Below, piece after piece: positions 30,601-42,519 of a DNA stretch of 64,000 nucleotides (its first letter is position 1; every line of letters starts with the position of its first letter). Below the pieces are notes generated by a model. The model did not search any database, was not told the DNA's origin, and was given only the letters and a program-made list of their open reading frames with translations. Both the position numbers and the translations under genes were made by a program. Source of the DNA: Parus major (taxonomy: Eukaryota > Chordata > Aves > Passeriformes > Paridae); assembly GCF_001522545.3 (NCBI RefSeq), contig NC_031769.1:130334700-130398699 (forward strand), in the 5' to 3' direction.

Positions 30601-33600
30601 GCTGAAGGTGGGTGTCAAATACTTTTCAACACTAGCTCTTAAGTAACTACAAAAATACTTTGTTCTTCATCAACAACATAAGCAACATTCTCATTTTTTA
30701 AACATAGATTTTATTTCTTGCTGTAACACACCACTGAAATTGCATTAGTGAGTCTGATAACTTCTCCATTTGTTATTTTGGTGGGTTTTGTTTTTTTATT
30801 GTTAGATGCATATGGTCTTATAACAAGGGGTTTCAGTCTATGACACAACTGAAAGCCTTAGCACACAACACATGATAGAAAAGACGTATTTAAAGAAGAT
30901 CATGTTACAAAAAACCAGTATCAGAGTCAATTCTGCAGGACTTGCAAGTAAAAGAAAAATGTATCATCAGAGTGTAACAGACCTTTCTTGAATTGAGCGA
31001 AGGTCATCTGGCTCATCTCTCAAGGACATTTTATTTCATCGTGAAGAATTCTTAACTGATTCTTTAATTTATTCCAGGAACCTTGTTAGGGAGAGTGTGA
31101 TGTAGTTTTTGCTCCATTTGTGATGTGGAGTCTTTTCCAAATTCAGCTTACACACCCTCAAAAATATCTGTGATTTTGTATAAGATTTTAATTACATCTT
31201 GAAGTTCCCTGTTTGAATAATAAATGCTTTAACTGAACATTTCAATTAAAAGATCTCTTACATGAGCTTAAGTCAAACCTGGCAGCCTTACAGACTGAAT
31301 TCCATTCTTTAGCCAGGGAATAGGAGCAGGAGCAAGGCAGTCAGCCACCTTGAATTTCTCTGCCAATGTCTCAGGTGTAACTTTTAAGGGCAGCTTTTAA
31401 GGGCAGAGAAGGGTTTAGGCTTCCTCATTATCATTCCAAGAAAATGGAATTTCCCATTAGCATCCCAGAAAGCACAGACAGCACCGGTGAGGGTCGGTGT
31501 GACTGCAGCACAGAGAGCTGGCCCCTCTCTCTGGCTGGCCTTCCATGGGCCATGAGCTGTGTCACCTGCAGTCAGCACTGGGGGCCTGCAGGAAATCCAT
31601 CCAGCTTCTTGTGGGTTTATCCCTCATAGCACCTTCCCCTCTGGAGGAGGAGCTGACAGGCAGGGGAAGGAGATCGGTCACATTATCACTCCAGGTTCAA
31701 ACGAGCTGAATTCCTGGGGGCCCAGTCCAGAATAGTGCAGCATCAGCGATGCCAGTGTTTGCCATACACTTATGTTCTCCTGATGGCTCAGGACTGGCTC
31801 TCCATTTCCTGGCTGACTTGTCATTCACACTGTCAGCCTCAGACAGGATGTTCATGTCCCAAACCTTAATGACCATAATGCATTAACTGGCTGAACTGCA
31901 AAACTGCCTCAGGCGCCCGCTGTGCTGGCCTGCTGGGAAGGGATCTTCATGGCTTTGCTGGAATTTGCTCTGTGTTTCAGAGAAGTGAGGCACAGCTGGG
32001 GGTGCAGCCCTTGGGGCTCTCCTGTGGTCAGCAGCAGGTGATCTACACACACATCGCCACCTCCAGGTGCTCATGGAGATGGGGAAGCAGCTCAGCTTAA
32101 GGAGAAGAACCAAGAGAATGAGCTCTTCTTAGAAGATTCCTTATCCTTTTGCAACAAAATACATATACACAGAATTACCAGTGAACAGGCAATTCAGTAA
32201 TTGGCCACCTTGTTTCATCTATTTGATAACAAAAAGAAAAAAAGGAAAATATTGAAATTCAGAGACAGAAGATCTAGATATTTTTTAGTCTAAAGCTTTT
32301 ACAGTGAAGTTTCTTTTTAGGTCAACTACTAGACTAAAACCAGCCCAGCAACTTCTTTTTCTCTTCCCTTTGTTATCAATCCCAAGGTATTAGTAGGATA
32401 CAGGAGAAGGTGACTCATGAATCAGTGTGCCTCATGCTATGAGTTTTGGGAGGCTTCGAAATCATCACAGATTTCATCCAGGTGATCACTGGAAGCCACT
32501 CTTCCCCTCCAAACATACATTTTCTGTCACCACCAAATGGCCCTCTAGGCATGAATTTTAGGTTTTCATATCACTTCCAGAGGCTTTACTAATTAAGTTC
32601 AGTTTGACTAAAAACCATATTGGATCCATCCTTTACATTTCCATGTGTTTAGAACATGAGGTACTACAAAAATATTTAACATGGGACTTTGGAGTTTTTT
32701 TCCCCTGCTATTATTACATTTATCCCACTGTAGGAAGACTGTCCACTGCACCCCAACCATTAGAACTATTCCCTTCTTCCTCTTGAAAATCCATCACCTT
32801 CTGCTTTCCTAAGCCCACACCTCTCTCCCAATCTGCTGAACACTGCTGAGAAGCCCAGGGCTTCCTAGGTGGATTGTCTGCCAGGGCAGTTGTTCCTGGC
32901 AGCAGGAGCCAGGGAAGGCAGCTGGGTGGGCAGCAGGCAGGTAGCTCCCACATGATGGCTGGGGATTGTCCTTGGCTTGGGCAGGCTGCAATTGGGAATG
33001 TCAAATCCAGTTTTCATTTCACTTTGCAAGCTTATTCAAAACCTTGGGCCTTGCATATAGAGCAGGTTCCAGAGTGGGGAAGAATTGTTCATGGTATGTA
33101 TTGTACCACTGAAACAGTTGCTGAAGCAGAACCCCCCTAGCTGACCAACCCCACAGGACAATCATTTTGAGCTCCTGCAGTAATGAAGGAGAAACTCCAT
33201 TACTGCAGTCATGGAGAAGGAGTCTGTGATGACATGCCCCAGCACTGACCAGGCACTGGCAGGTTTTTTTAGCTAAGAAAACTCCAAATCAATTAGACGC
33301 TCCCTTTAAAACTCTTATTTGTGCAGCATTTGGTATCTTCACTCCAATAATGATGATGTCATTCTACTGGTTCCCCATGGACCTTAATTGTGACCTAGAT
33401 TTCTACTGTGGATAGCAGTACAACCAAAACTAGATTTTCATCAACATCTCATCAGTTTTGTCAGTAACACAGGCCTGATATATGCTTAAAATATAAATTC
33501 TTAATTTAGAAAGAAGTGGCGAAAAAAGAAAAAAAGATACAAATCTAACCATACTTTTGAAGGTCACATTTAGCGAACCTGATCCCATTTTGCATTAAGT

Positions 33601-36600
33601 CCAGGCCATTTTTCTAGGTGTCTTTCTGTCTAAAAATTCTCATGTGTGTAGTCCACTTGTGAGCAGCTTGTGAAACACGTCCCAGTCCTACAGCATGGAG
33701 GGTCCCACTGCATGTGCTACTTGGATGGTCCCAGCTCCGAGGGCTGGCTCGGAAGTCGGGTTGTGTAATCTCCTATGTGCTTTGAGGTTGAATTCTTGCT
33801 GCCTCACTTCCCTATGTCTCTCAGCACGTCTTCTTACTTCCTTTTGTTTTAGTCTTGCCATCAGCATTTTCTTTGCTCACCTCACCAAAGTGTCTGTTTG
33901 CATTCTTTGGAAAATACCTATTTAGCTTTCAGAATACTCAACACCACAGACTTCTCTTCCCTAAAACTTAAACTCTTTCTATAGCCCAGCTGTGCTACCT
34001 GCTGTTTTGTTGGGGCTATAGCACACAATGAATTTCAAGCATGACAAAAACAGACTGGGAAAAGATGGCTAGCTACAAAATTTGCTATGCAGATGTTAAA
34101 CTTCTTTAATACTACTGATGGGCAGCAGAAGGTAAAATCCATCCTCTTACTTCAGCAGATCAAACTGCTGGACTTGCAGAATGACCATCAACCTGCTTCA
34201 TCTTGGAGGAGGAACTTGCTCATTGCTGATGTTTGTTGCCTTAGGTAATAGACCTACACTTCTGTTTCCCTGTTACAGGGTAGGCACCTTGCTTCAGTAA
34301 TTTTCTGCTCTAGTGCAGAGCCTATCACCCCTCCATGGTCACTGCTCCTCAACACACAGCATGATGACCACGTGGAGGTCTGGAGTTACACTGCAACGCC
34401 TGACATCACTTAGTTTGGGTGAAAGCTCAGCTGTAAGCACTGAGGAGTTAACCTTCCTCTACCTTGAACAGAACTGTGAAGGCACATAAAGAAAAACTGC
34501 CAGGTCTCAAACCACACAAATATGCTTTGCTGAAGATCAGTGTTTTCTTTACAAAGCTTACTGGATTCCCCTTCGGTCACCCCAGGAACATCCTTCGGTC
34601 AGAATTCTCTTTCATGGAATGCCACTTGCTGGCCAGTCCAGGGACAATCTCCCTGACCTAGAAGGGTACTCCAGTTTGTTTTGGCAATAGGAGTGGAATT
34701 AGACATGCTGATGCTAAATGGCTTAGCATTAGCAGCAGAACAGCTTAAATTCCCTGTCCCAGAAGGTTAAACTGCAATGAGCCTCTTAAGAAACACTCAG
34801 TGCAATGGGCAAGCACTTGGCTCTGTGGCATAAGGTTGGGGATCAATCTTCCTCTCACCTCCTTGTGTGGCTATACAGCAGCAGAAAGCATGAGCATTAG
34901 AGGATAACATTTCCAAGTGTTACTTTTGAAACATAAAGAAATAAAATTATCAAATTTAGATTAAAAAACCCTAATGTAATTAAATTTTATATTAATCTAG
35001 GAATAAGGATATTCTACCTTGATTTTTACTTATGCAATTCTTTCCTCTTTAAGGAACCTAAAAAATACAGCAGCAGGGACTTGGCTTTGCAAAGTTGCAC
35101 ATTGACAAGCTGATGTGTCTGTCCTACAGGTCTCTGGGGTCCACCCAGCCTGCCTGGGATGGCAGCTCAGGTGTATGATATTCAGATTTTATGTGGTTTG
35201 CACACTCCTCTACAGCTAACAGCACTGCCAGTGGATGCTTCCAATACACAGATACCACTTTGCTCACCAAAATATGATTCCTGACAAAATGGTCCAACTT
35301 TAAAACACTGCAGTACAGTTTATACAAGGGACCAAGATTAAAAGCAAGGAGACCATAAAACAAACGAACTGTAAAGGATTAATTTCTCCCACTCAAACTG
35401 ATGTTTCCTCCCAGGCAAGAAATACCTGGTCAACAAAAATAATTTGCTAATTTGCTTCAGAGAAGAAGCATATCTGTAGTAAGAAACAAACCACCATAAA
35501 ACACACACACCCTAAGAAAGAGCAAAACAAAAAGAAGGTTGCCTATGGTTGAAAGTACTACTTTCCAATCCCTTTTCAAGACAAGCCTCAGATATGTAAT
35601 TCAGGGCATGACATATTTGAAGTTTTGTCCTTGAAACCTCTTCTTTTTGACCTCTTCCTCCCAGTCAGAAGTCACATAAAGTAATGGGTCTGCAATGAAT
35701 TACAGCATTCCAGATCTGCATCAAATAGCTGAAATGGGGGACCCTGTCCCAGCTTCCCTCAATGCTACTTTCAGCCACTACAGTCTGGTAACATCTGGAG
35801 GCATTGCCAGGAGGGCAAAACAACCATCTGAATAGTGATCGTAAAAGGTTTCTGGGGAAAAAAAAAATAAAATAATTCTGCAGAACAGCTCTACCAGAAA
35901 GTTCTCCAAAGATATCTAAAACTGCCTTGTTTGCTACAGGAACCTCGAATGTTCCAGAAATGTGGGCTCCTGAGGGGCCAAGCAAAACTGCATGGCTTGC
36001 AGTGAACCTCCAAAGCCCTTAGGAACTCCTACTTTTAAGCCATAATTGTTGCTCTATTTTGCCTGAGACCAGAGTCTGAAGTTGTCATTTTCTCCCTAGT
36101 TCTAAAAAAGTAGTTTGGCATGTGGCATGATTGACTTGGCTCTTCCCTGCATTTCACTGCTAGTAAGTGTTAGCAGGTGCATCCCTCACCTAAATGGTGG
36201 AGACAAGGCCCAGTCAGAGCCTCACCCCAGGATCCAGGAGTCCTCCCACTCCAGCCAGTGCTGATGGGATGGCTTGTGCCCCTCATGGCCCTGCTCATCT
36301 GTGGAGCAAATCCACTCCTCTAGAATAGCTCCTTCTGCTTCAAGCACAGTTAAAGATGGAAGTGCTTTGCATCTATTGAAGCTACGCCTCAGCCTCACTG
36401 AGGAGAGGTAATTTGACTCTCAGCTCCCAAGACTGGTGATAATGCGAAGTGCTGACTCCAGGAAAATCACACCAATCCTGAGACTAAACCAGGGGAGCTG
36501 CCTCAGCTTTTCTGCTTTCAGTTGGAAACTGAATTACACAGGACAGAAAGCCTTCAGAGCACTTTTCTGTCTTCATCTCTCAAAAGCAGAGCTTGGACAC

Positions 36601-39600
36601 AGCAGAGCACAATGTAAAAAACATTGAACTGAGCTTAATTACCAGGATTCATATTGAAGTTGTGTCTTATCATTAATGTTTCTGAATTTTTCAGAGATCA
36701 AGTACCACTTAGGACTTGGTAGGTTTAAAAATGTTTTTTGTTATTTCAAACCCAGACACAAGAGGATAGAAAAAAAGGAGAAAAATCCTTAGGACAAATG
36801 ATTTTGTAACAGAAGAATAAACAAATAAAGCAACCTTTACTGTAGAATTTGTAACCTCAGGACTTGAAAAGCCTGCTTGGGTCTCATCACAACTAGCAGC
36901 TCCTACTACTACAGCTAACAGGCAATGACAGCTTTTCCAAGGTTTGAGTAGGCAAAAAAAATATTTTCAGTGAAATACATAGGATTAATGGAAGGTCTCT
37001 GAATACTGCTCAAAGATAATAGTAATTGTTTAGAATAGCTTTCCCTACATGAATTTTGAGGCACCTTAAAACCATACCAGTAGCAAACAAACTCCCCTGT
37101 TTATAAGGTGATTTGAGTGATCATTTTCCAAAAGGCTGAAATTCCCCTTCAACAAGTTTTAACTGTACCTTGGAAGAAAATAAAACTACTTACCATTAAA
37201 AAAAATCCCAAGAGAGTTGTGAAAAGTGGCTACATCTTGACTTTCAATAAATTTTCTTATCCAAAGGGCTGTCTGTTCTTTTTTCTGTCCTCTGTCCAGA
37301 ATCAGGAAATGCCAGCCTCCCAGGACCTGGCTGAGCTGTGATTTACTGGCAGTAGGGGATTATACCCCACCACACGCTGCCTGCTGCACACCTCAGCACA
37401 AAGTGCAGCCAGCTGAGTGACCACAAGTGCAACAGGCACTCTCTGGGCTGTCAGGGCTGCATCTGCAGCACCCCAAACTTGTGCCTTTAAAGCTTCTGTG
37501 TGGCCATGGCACCACCCTGGGAGGCATCCCCATCAGAGGGGAACAAGGCTGCCAGAGAGGCTTGGCTGCCCTAGGTGCAGTGGTGGGGTTTCATGCAGAC
37601 ACCCCCAATCCCTCCTGGTTTTGTCTGCTCAAGCTGTGCTGCCCATCCCTCACTTGTAGCCCTGTGCAGACCCCAGGAGGGTGTGCAGTGTGTGGTGTCA
37701 GTCCTGCACTCAACACTCCCAGCATGCGAGGCCCACAGCAGCATTTTCTGCTCAGCAAAGCAGGAGGCGACGCTGTGACACCTCAGGGGCTTCGAGTCAG
37801 AACAGAGACTCAAAATACATGGAAACATGTTTGTAGTAAGAGAAGGCTGATCGCTCAGTACAGGACATTTTTCATCATCATAGATTGTAGATCACTTGAG
37901 TGTAAGAACGGGGGAAATGAAGACTCCATGTGAACCTTCTGTGGTATTTAAAAGATCAGCATAACTGCTGAGTTCAGAGAAGGCTTTCTTTCTTACCGTA
38001 CCATTCAGTAACCTATGTAAAGGTACCTTTGTATTTTGTATTTAAGGGCACAGTAGTAAAATATTTCTTCTGCTGTGTTCCACTTGGTTGATTATATGTG
38101 CTTCATAGTTTTCAGGAATACCTTGATTTCTCCAGACACCTGGAATTACTTCACAGAACCCTATTACTCAAAATTTTCTTAGTCGGGGAAGCAGGCAACA
38201 TCTTCATTAAAGCGTCTCCAAGACAGAACTCACATATGCTACAGAGCCGTGGTCCTTTCTAAAAGTGGATCAAATATCCCCACTGGAATTTTTTTAGTCA
38301 TGGTCTGTCAACTCGCCTTACTTCCAGACTGGGATGTAGCTCTTTGTTTTGTAAATGTATTTGATTACTGCTTTTTCCTTTTGACAAGTGCTTTCATGTA
38401 TTAAAGAAGTCATTGTTACTTTTTCGCTGGTGACAGAGATGTACCAAGCTCTCCTCAGAAAGCCTCGTTAACCTCTGCCCTCCATACACTTCCCTTTTTC
38501 CTGTTCTTAATCAGATTCTAATTTTTATTACGTACTGTAATGGATTATCACCTTCCAATTCTAATAATGGTGACTATGTCCGTAACTACTTTTAAAAAGG
38601 TGTAAAATTACCCTAACCACCTTTACTACCAATCTCAATCCTTAATACCAAAATAAAGAGCTCAGGTGCTTCTGGAAATGGAACATGATACAAATGCAAA
38701 GATGAAAACTTTTTTAAAAAAAAATACAAGAATAACTTGTAAAAGTAAGATCTGTAACTTGCTGAAGTCAATTCCATATGCAGACGGGTAAGGCCACTGA
38801 GCTCATGTTCAGTGAGGTGGTTCAACTGTTTTCTCCAGGTATCAAGATTAACCTGGTAACTTTTCACCCCAGTAAAGAGTATGTAAAACTAGACAATACT
38901 TTCACTGTGCTTACAGGCGCAGCTCAGTCAACAGAAAGCCACTCAAGCTTCCCTCATGGTGACTATGTAAGTATAACATGAATAATTTAATACAATTCAA
39001 TTATGTTCCAAGATCCTTGACAGGGATATGACACTGCTTGAAAATCAGTCTCAATTTCCCTGTAACTAATTCAGTTTCACACCAAAGTATCCACAAATGC
39101 CATAGTTACTCTGAATACCATGGGTGCACACCTCGCTGGGGATGGGGAATGCATGAGCATCACTGCTCCATCACTCTGGGCTTTTCCACAAACTGAGCTG
39201 TAGTGTCTGAATCCTCCATGGAGGCTCCCACTCAGTTCTCCTTTAAAGGCCCAACAATAGCAAGACAGGGTTTTCCATATAAATAGAATTATTCCAAAAG
39301 ATCAGCTCTTAAAGAATTTTTTACGCCTTTTGCTGTAAGTCTGGGGACCACCTATGTTTGTACATCTACAGAGTTCCAGTCAGGAACAGTCAGAAAGCTC
39401 GGGCACCTAAAAGTTGTAAACTAATCAATTAGAGCAATCTTAAAATCGGGTACGGGGTATTCAATCTCAACTTCCCTAAAATGAACTAAATGCCTACCTA
39501 ATGTGTATTAAGTTTTTCCATATCAGAAATACACTTTCATAATGAATTTCTGTATAGTACTGCCATTCCTCTAAAAAGTCTGGGAAACAGATGACATGAA

Positions 39601-39621
39601 ATCTACACCAAAGGTAGTTGA
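30601..39621. other. Intergenic DNA downstream of YWHAZ
   Basis: Mostly AT-rich unique sequence with a GC-richer patch at about 37280-37830. The open frame at 37427-37933 (168 codons, plus) has no recognisable domain. A minus-strand AATAAA (TTTATT at 38524-38529) could serve as a more distal YWHAZ polyadenylation signal, because mammalian YWHAZ has longer 3' UTR forms. I could not confirm homology in this part. Confidence 0.6.
33175..33208. repeat. 11-bp inverted repeat
   Basis: CTGCAGTAATG (33175-33185) and CATTACTGCAG (33198-33208) are exact reverse complements around a 12-base spacer. No associated element is recognisable. Confidence 0.85.
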
Positions 39622-39640
39622 AAAGTCCATTCATAAAACT

Positions 39641-39646
39641 TTTATT
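39641..39646 (-). terminator. YWHAZ: YWHAZ proximal poly(A) signal AATAAA
   Basis: The plus-strand TTTATT is the complement of canonical AATAAA, in the mRNA context GTGGAATAAAAGTTTTATG. A GU-rich stretch (TTGGTGTAGATTTCATGTC on the minus strand) follows at a distance suitable for the downstream element. The same signal and context occur at the proximal site of mammalian YWHAZ from memory. Cleavage is expected near 39620-39630. Confidence 0.82.
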
Positions 39647-39928
39647 CCACTTACATCAACTTAATACACATGTTCTGAACAGTTATGCTTGGATTGTTCA
39701 TGAAAATTTCATAAGACATTAAACAAAGCTAGCCATCATCTCAAGTTATTTCCCTGTTAACTATTTTTACAGCACATGCATGTTAGGCAAGTATCAAAAA
39801 AAAAAATCACAAAAGCAAAAAACCTAAAAAAGTTAAATACATGGGTTTTTGTTTTACTGCTGTGCTCGATATACAGTGTCATTATGAATATCAAGCAATT
39901 CATTTTTTACTGCATCTTTACTTGTACA

Positions 39929-39935
39929 TTTGTTC
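39929..39935 (-). promoter_or_regulatory. YWHAZ: Putative miR-375 site in YWHAZ 3' UTR
   Basis: The minus strand reads GAACAAA, a 7mer-A1 match to the miR-375 seed. YWHAZ has been reported as a miR-375 target in mammals. A seven-base match alone is weak, so this is a candidate only. Confidence 0.4.
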
Positions 39936-40025
39936 TTAGGTTGCTTAAACCATTTAAATACAAATAAAATGTGTAGCAAAAATAATGAAAGCAACAGCAG
40001 GTAACTTTACAAATAATGGAATGTG

Positions 40026-40032
40026 AACCGTT
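40026..40032 (-). promoter_or_regulatory. YWHAZ: miR-451 target site in YWHAZ 3' UTR
   Basis: The minus strand reads AACGGTT, perfectly complementary to miR-451 positions 2-8 (7mer-m8). 14-3-3 zeta is an established miR-451 target in erythroid cells. The flanking sequence (AACGGTTCACATTCC) matches the mammalian UTR as I recall it. Confidence 0.72.
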
Positions 40033-40614
40033 TCTCTGTCCTTCTCTAGAGAAAGCTGACTGGGTTATCGAACTGTCTTAAGGAACACTTCAGCTGCAAT
40101 CAAAGATGTACACTTGATTGGAATATTCCACAGATGTCACATGTACACCTGACATGCAATATCTGTGGGACATCAGTTATCCACAGCCATGTGTGCTCCA
40201 GCTTGGATATTCAGACTAACTACACCTGTGGCTGCAACATTGATTATCCCTTTTTTCCATCGTGACAGACCAATATGCAAGCAGTCATCTTTGCCTGACA
40301 TAGAAAGCTGTTTTAACACTGGCCTTGTGGGAAGCCACAATGTACCAAAAGTACTATGCCAAACATGTAAAACTTGTATAAAAATTTCACAACCCTATAT
40401 TGGCCACCTCAGATGAAAACAGATAAATTCCCCAAATGTTAACTGGCTCTATTCCCCTAATATTAAACAAAACCACATGGGAAATATAGAAATCCAAATA
40501 GAAGTAACATAAACCTGTCAAATCGTAAACAAAAACTATTTGTGGGACAGCATGGATGACAAATGGTCTACTGTTTAAATTTCAGAATGAGGCAGACGGA
40601 ACTTGGAAGGCTGG

Positions 40615-40674
40615 TTAATTCTCCCCTCCTTCTCCTGCTTCAGCTTCATCTCCTTGGGTATCCGATGTCCACAA
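40615..40674 (-). CDS. YWHAZ: YWHAZ final coding exon (C-terminal tail)
   Basis: The acceptor CTAAACAG precedes TTGTGGACATCG. The exon encodes residues 227-245, LWTSDTQGDEAEAGEGGEN, and a TAA stop at 40615-40617. This flexible acidic tail closes the protein at 245 residues, the exact length of 14-3-3 zeta in other vertebrates. T232, the known CK1 phosphorylation site that reduces ligand binding, is present. The tail sequence distinguishes zeta from the other isoforms (beta, eta, theta, epsilon, gamma, sigma), so the assignment is firm. The exon continues as the 3' UTR. Confidence 0.98.
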   Translation of the reverse strand: MWTSDTQGDEAEAGEGGEN

Positions 40675-41125
40675 CTGTTTAGGAAAGAAAACAGAGTAAC
40701 AGGTACATTACTATACACTTATTACTAATAAATAGCAAGTAATTTTTAGAAAGAAGGTTTATGTGTTAATAATAACAACTTCTAAGAGAGCCTACTGAGT
40801 ACTGTGGAGAAAGAAAAGGCACACAGTAACATGAATCTCTTTCTTGGCTATGGCAAGATGGAAACTCAGTTCTAGATGACCCAACCCTACACTGCATTTA
40901 ATGAGCAAGTTTATGAACAGTCAAAACCCAAGCCTCTTACTCACAAGGCTCACTAAAATATGACTAACAAGCAGGCAAGAATCAGACCTACTGAACAGCT
41001 AAATGTTTTCTTTCTCCTCAAGCAAGTTTTATATCCCTTTCTGAAGGTTTTTTCTGTTTTTTAAACCCCAAAATATTTCATCAAAATCTTTATCCCTTGG
41101 TTCTGTTCAGTTAGTTGTGCTCCCC

Positions 41126-41159
41126 TTTAGCAACTTTCAGAACACTGAAAGTTGCTAAA
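41126..41159. repeat. Perfect 15-bp inverted repeat, 4-base loop
   Basis: TTTAGCAACTTTCAG and CTGAAAGTTGCTAAA are exact reverse complements separated by AACA. Pairing stops at the next base on both sides. It lies about 450 bases upstream of the last YWHAZ exon's acceptor in transcript orientation. Confidence 0.92.
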
Positions 41160-41847
41160 CTTGGGCAGGGCAAGGAGGGAAGAAAATCAGGCTAAGCATG
41201 CACAAAATTTTATTTTCAGCTCCATAAAATCATACTAAGGAGCCATATATCAAGATTAAATACTAGCTAAGGAAACTAACCATCAGCTCCAGAGCAATAG
41301 TCATGGCCAAAAAATTATTTTGTGAACCAAGTATCTCCATTCTGGCTGCTTCCAAACTAGTCCCAGCCCAGTACGATTTGTCATCCCTCACTTTATGGAG
41401 TCAGAGAAGCATTAACACAATCATTCATGCTCTATAGTATAAGATGGTGGAACACAAAACCAACTAATTCTCTCCACCTACAGTGCTATACCACTGAAGT
41501 CTTACAGAACGCCTTTATTTTTAAAATCCATCATAAGAAACATTTAATGCTTTCAGGAGCAGAAGGCAACAGTGAACCTGCATAAGACCAGTAGCCTTGT
41601 CCTTGCTGTGAACATAATGCACGGTATCTGCACTTAATCTTCCTTGCTGAAGGCATTAAAAACAACAAATTATTTCACTGGAGACAACAGCACACCAGTA
41701 GTCTGTTTCTAGACCTGCACTGCAATCTTTACTACATTGTAATATTACATTAGTCTCAATTTCAGCGCTATTCTTGTAAAGAAGAGTTAGTAAGAACAGT
41801 TTTATGAGAATTCCATCAGAGGTTTCCATCCTAAATCATCATCCCTA

Positions 41848-42070
41848 GAATACAGTCACAGTGTCTTTCAGGATGAAAAAGACTTTCACAATTATGAAGT
41901 CCAACCATTAACACCACCAAGTCCACCATATCCCCAAATATCACATCTACACAAACTGAATACCTCCAGGGGTGGTGACTCAATCACTCCCCTGGGCTGC
42001 CTGTTCCAATGCTTGATAATTTTAGTGATGAAAATTTTCCTCATGTCCAATCTAAAATACACATCAATTA
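41848..42070 (-). mobile_element. CR1 LINE 3' fragment, minus orientation, inside YWHAZ
   Basis: The plus strand contains ATGAAGTCCAACCATTAAC, ACCACCAAGTCCACCATATC, ATCACATCTACAC, AATACCTCCAGGGGTGGTGA, CTCCCCTGGGCTGCCTGTTC and CAATGCTTGATAA. Together these are a clear antisense copy of the CR1 3' coding and UTR segment. The 3' terminal repeats are eroded. The element has the same orientation as YWHAZ transcription. Confidence 0.88.
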
Positions 42071-42502
42071 AGGTAAAAGGGCCTGAGTGCTTTGAAAGGG
42101 GCATTACCAATTTTACCAACTGAGATATTAAGAACAATTTAAAAAATCTGCTGAGTGGGAAAAGGCATAGGAAGAAGGAAATTATTTAGAAAAAAAAAAA
42201 TCATAAGAGAGCAAAAAAATTATCTAGCAGTTCCAGTAAAATAGATGTTGACAGTATGTTAAACAGCACTCTGAACACTTCTTTGTCTTCAGTCCCCACT
42301 GAGAATGAACACAGACTTCTTCAGCCATACAAGATTTGAGGTAAAACAGAACCAACAACTGAGGAAAGTGCTACTGCACAGAACTGATCAACATGCTGAA
42401 CCACTGTCTAAAGCCCACATACCTCAGACTTCCACCACTTGCATAACTAGCAAAACAGACCTTTTTTACGTTTATGAAATTCACTATAGTCTTTGTCAGT
42501 CA

Positions 42503-42519
42503 CATATATATATATATAT
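42503..42519. repeat. Short (AT)n microsatellite
   Basis: Seventeen bases of alternating A and T within the last YWHAZ intron. Confidence 0.85.

Larger units (their letters stand above)
39622..40614 (-). other. YWHAZ: YWHAZ 3' UTR (proximal form)
   Basis: The region runs from the base after the stop codon to a predicted cleavage point about 20 bases past AATAAA. Much of it aligns by eye with the mammalian YWHAZ 3' UTR as I remember it, including the blocks around AACGGTTCACATTCC, AGTTAACAGGGAAATAACTT and the polyadenylation region. This indicates strong constraint on the non-coding sequence. The length of about 990 nt corresponds to the shorter mammalian isoform. Confidence 0.82.
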
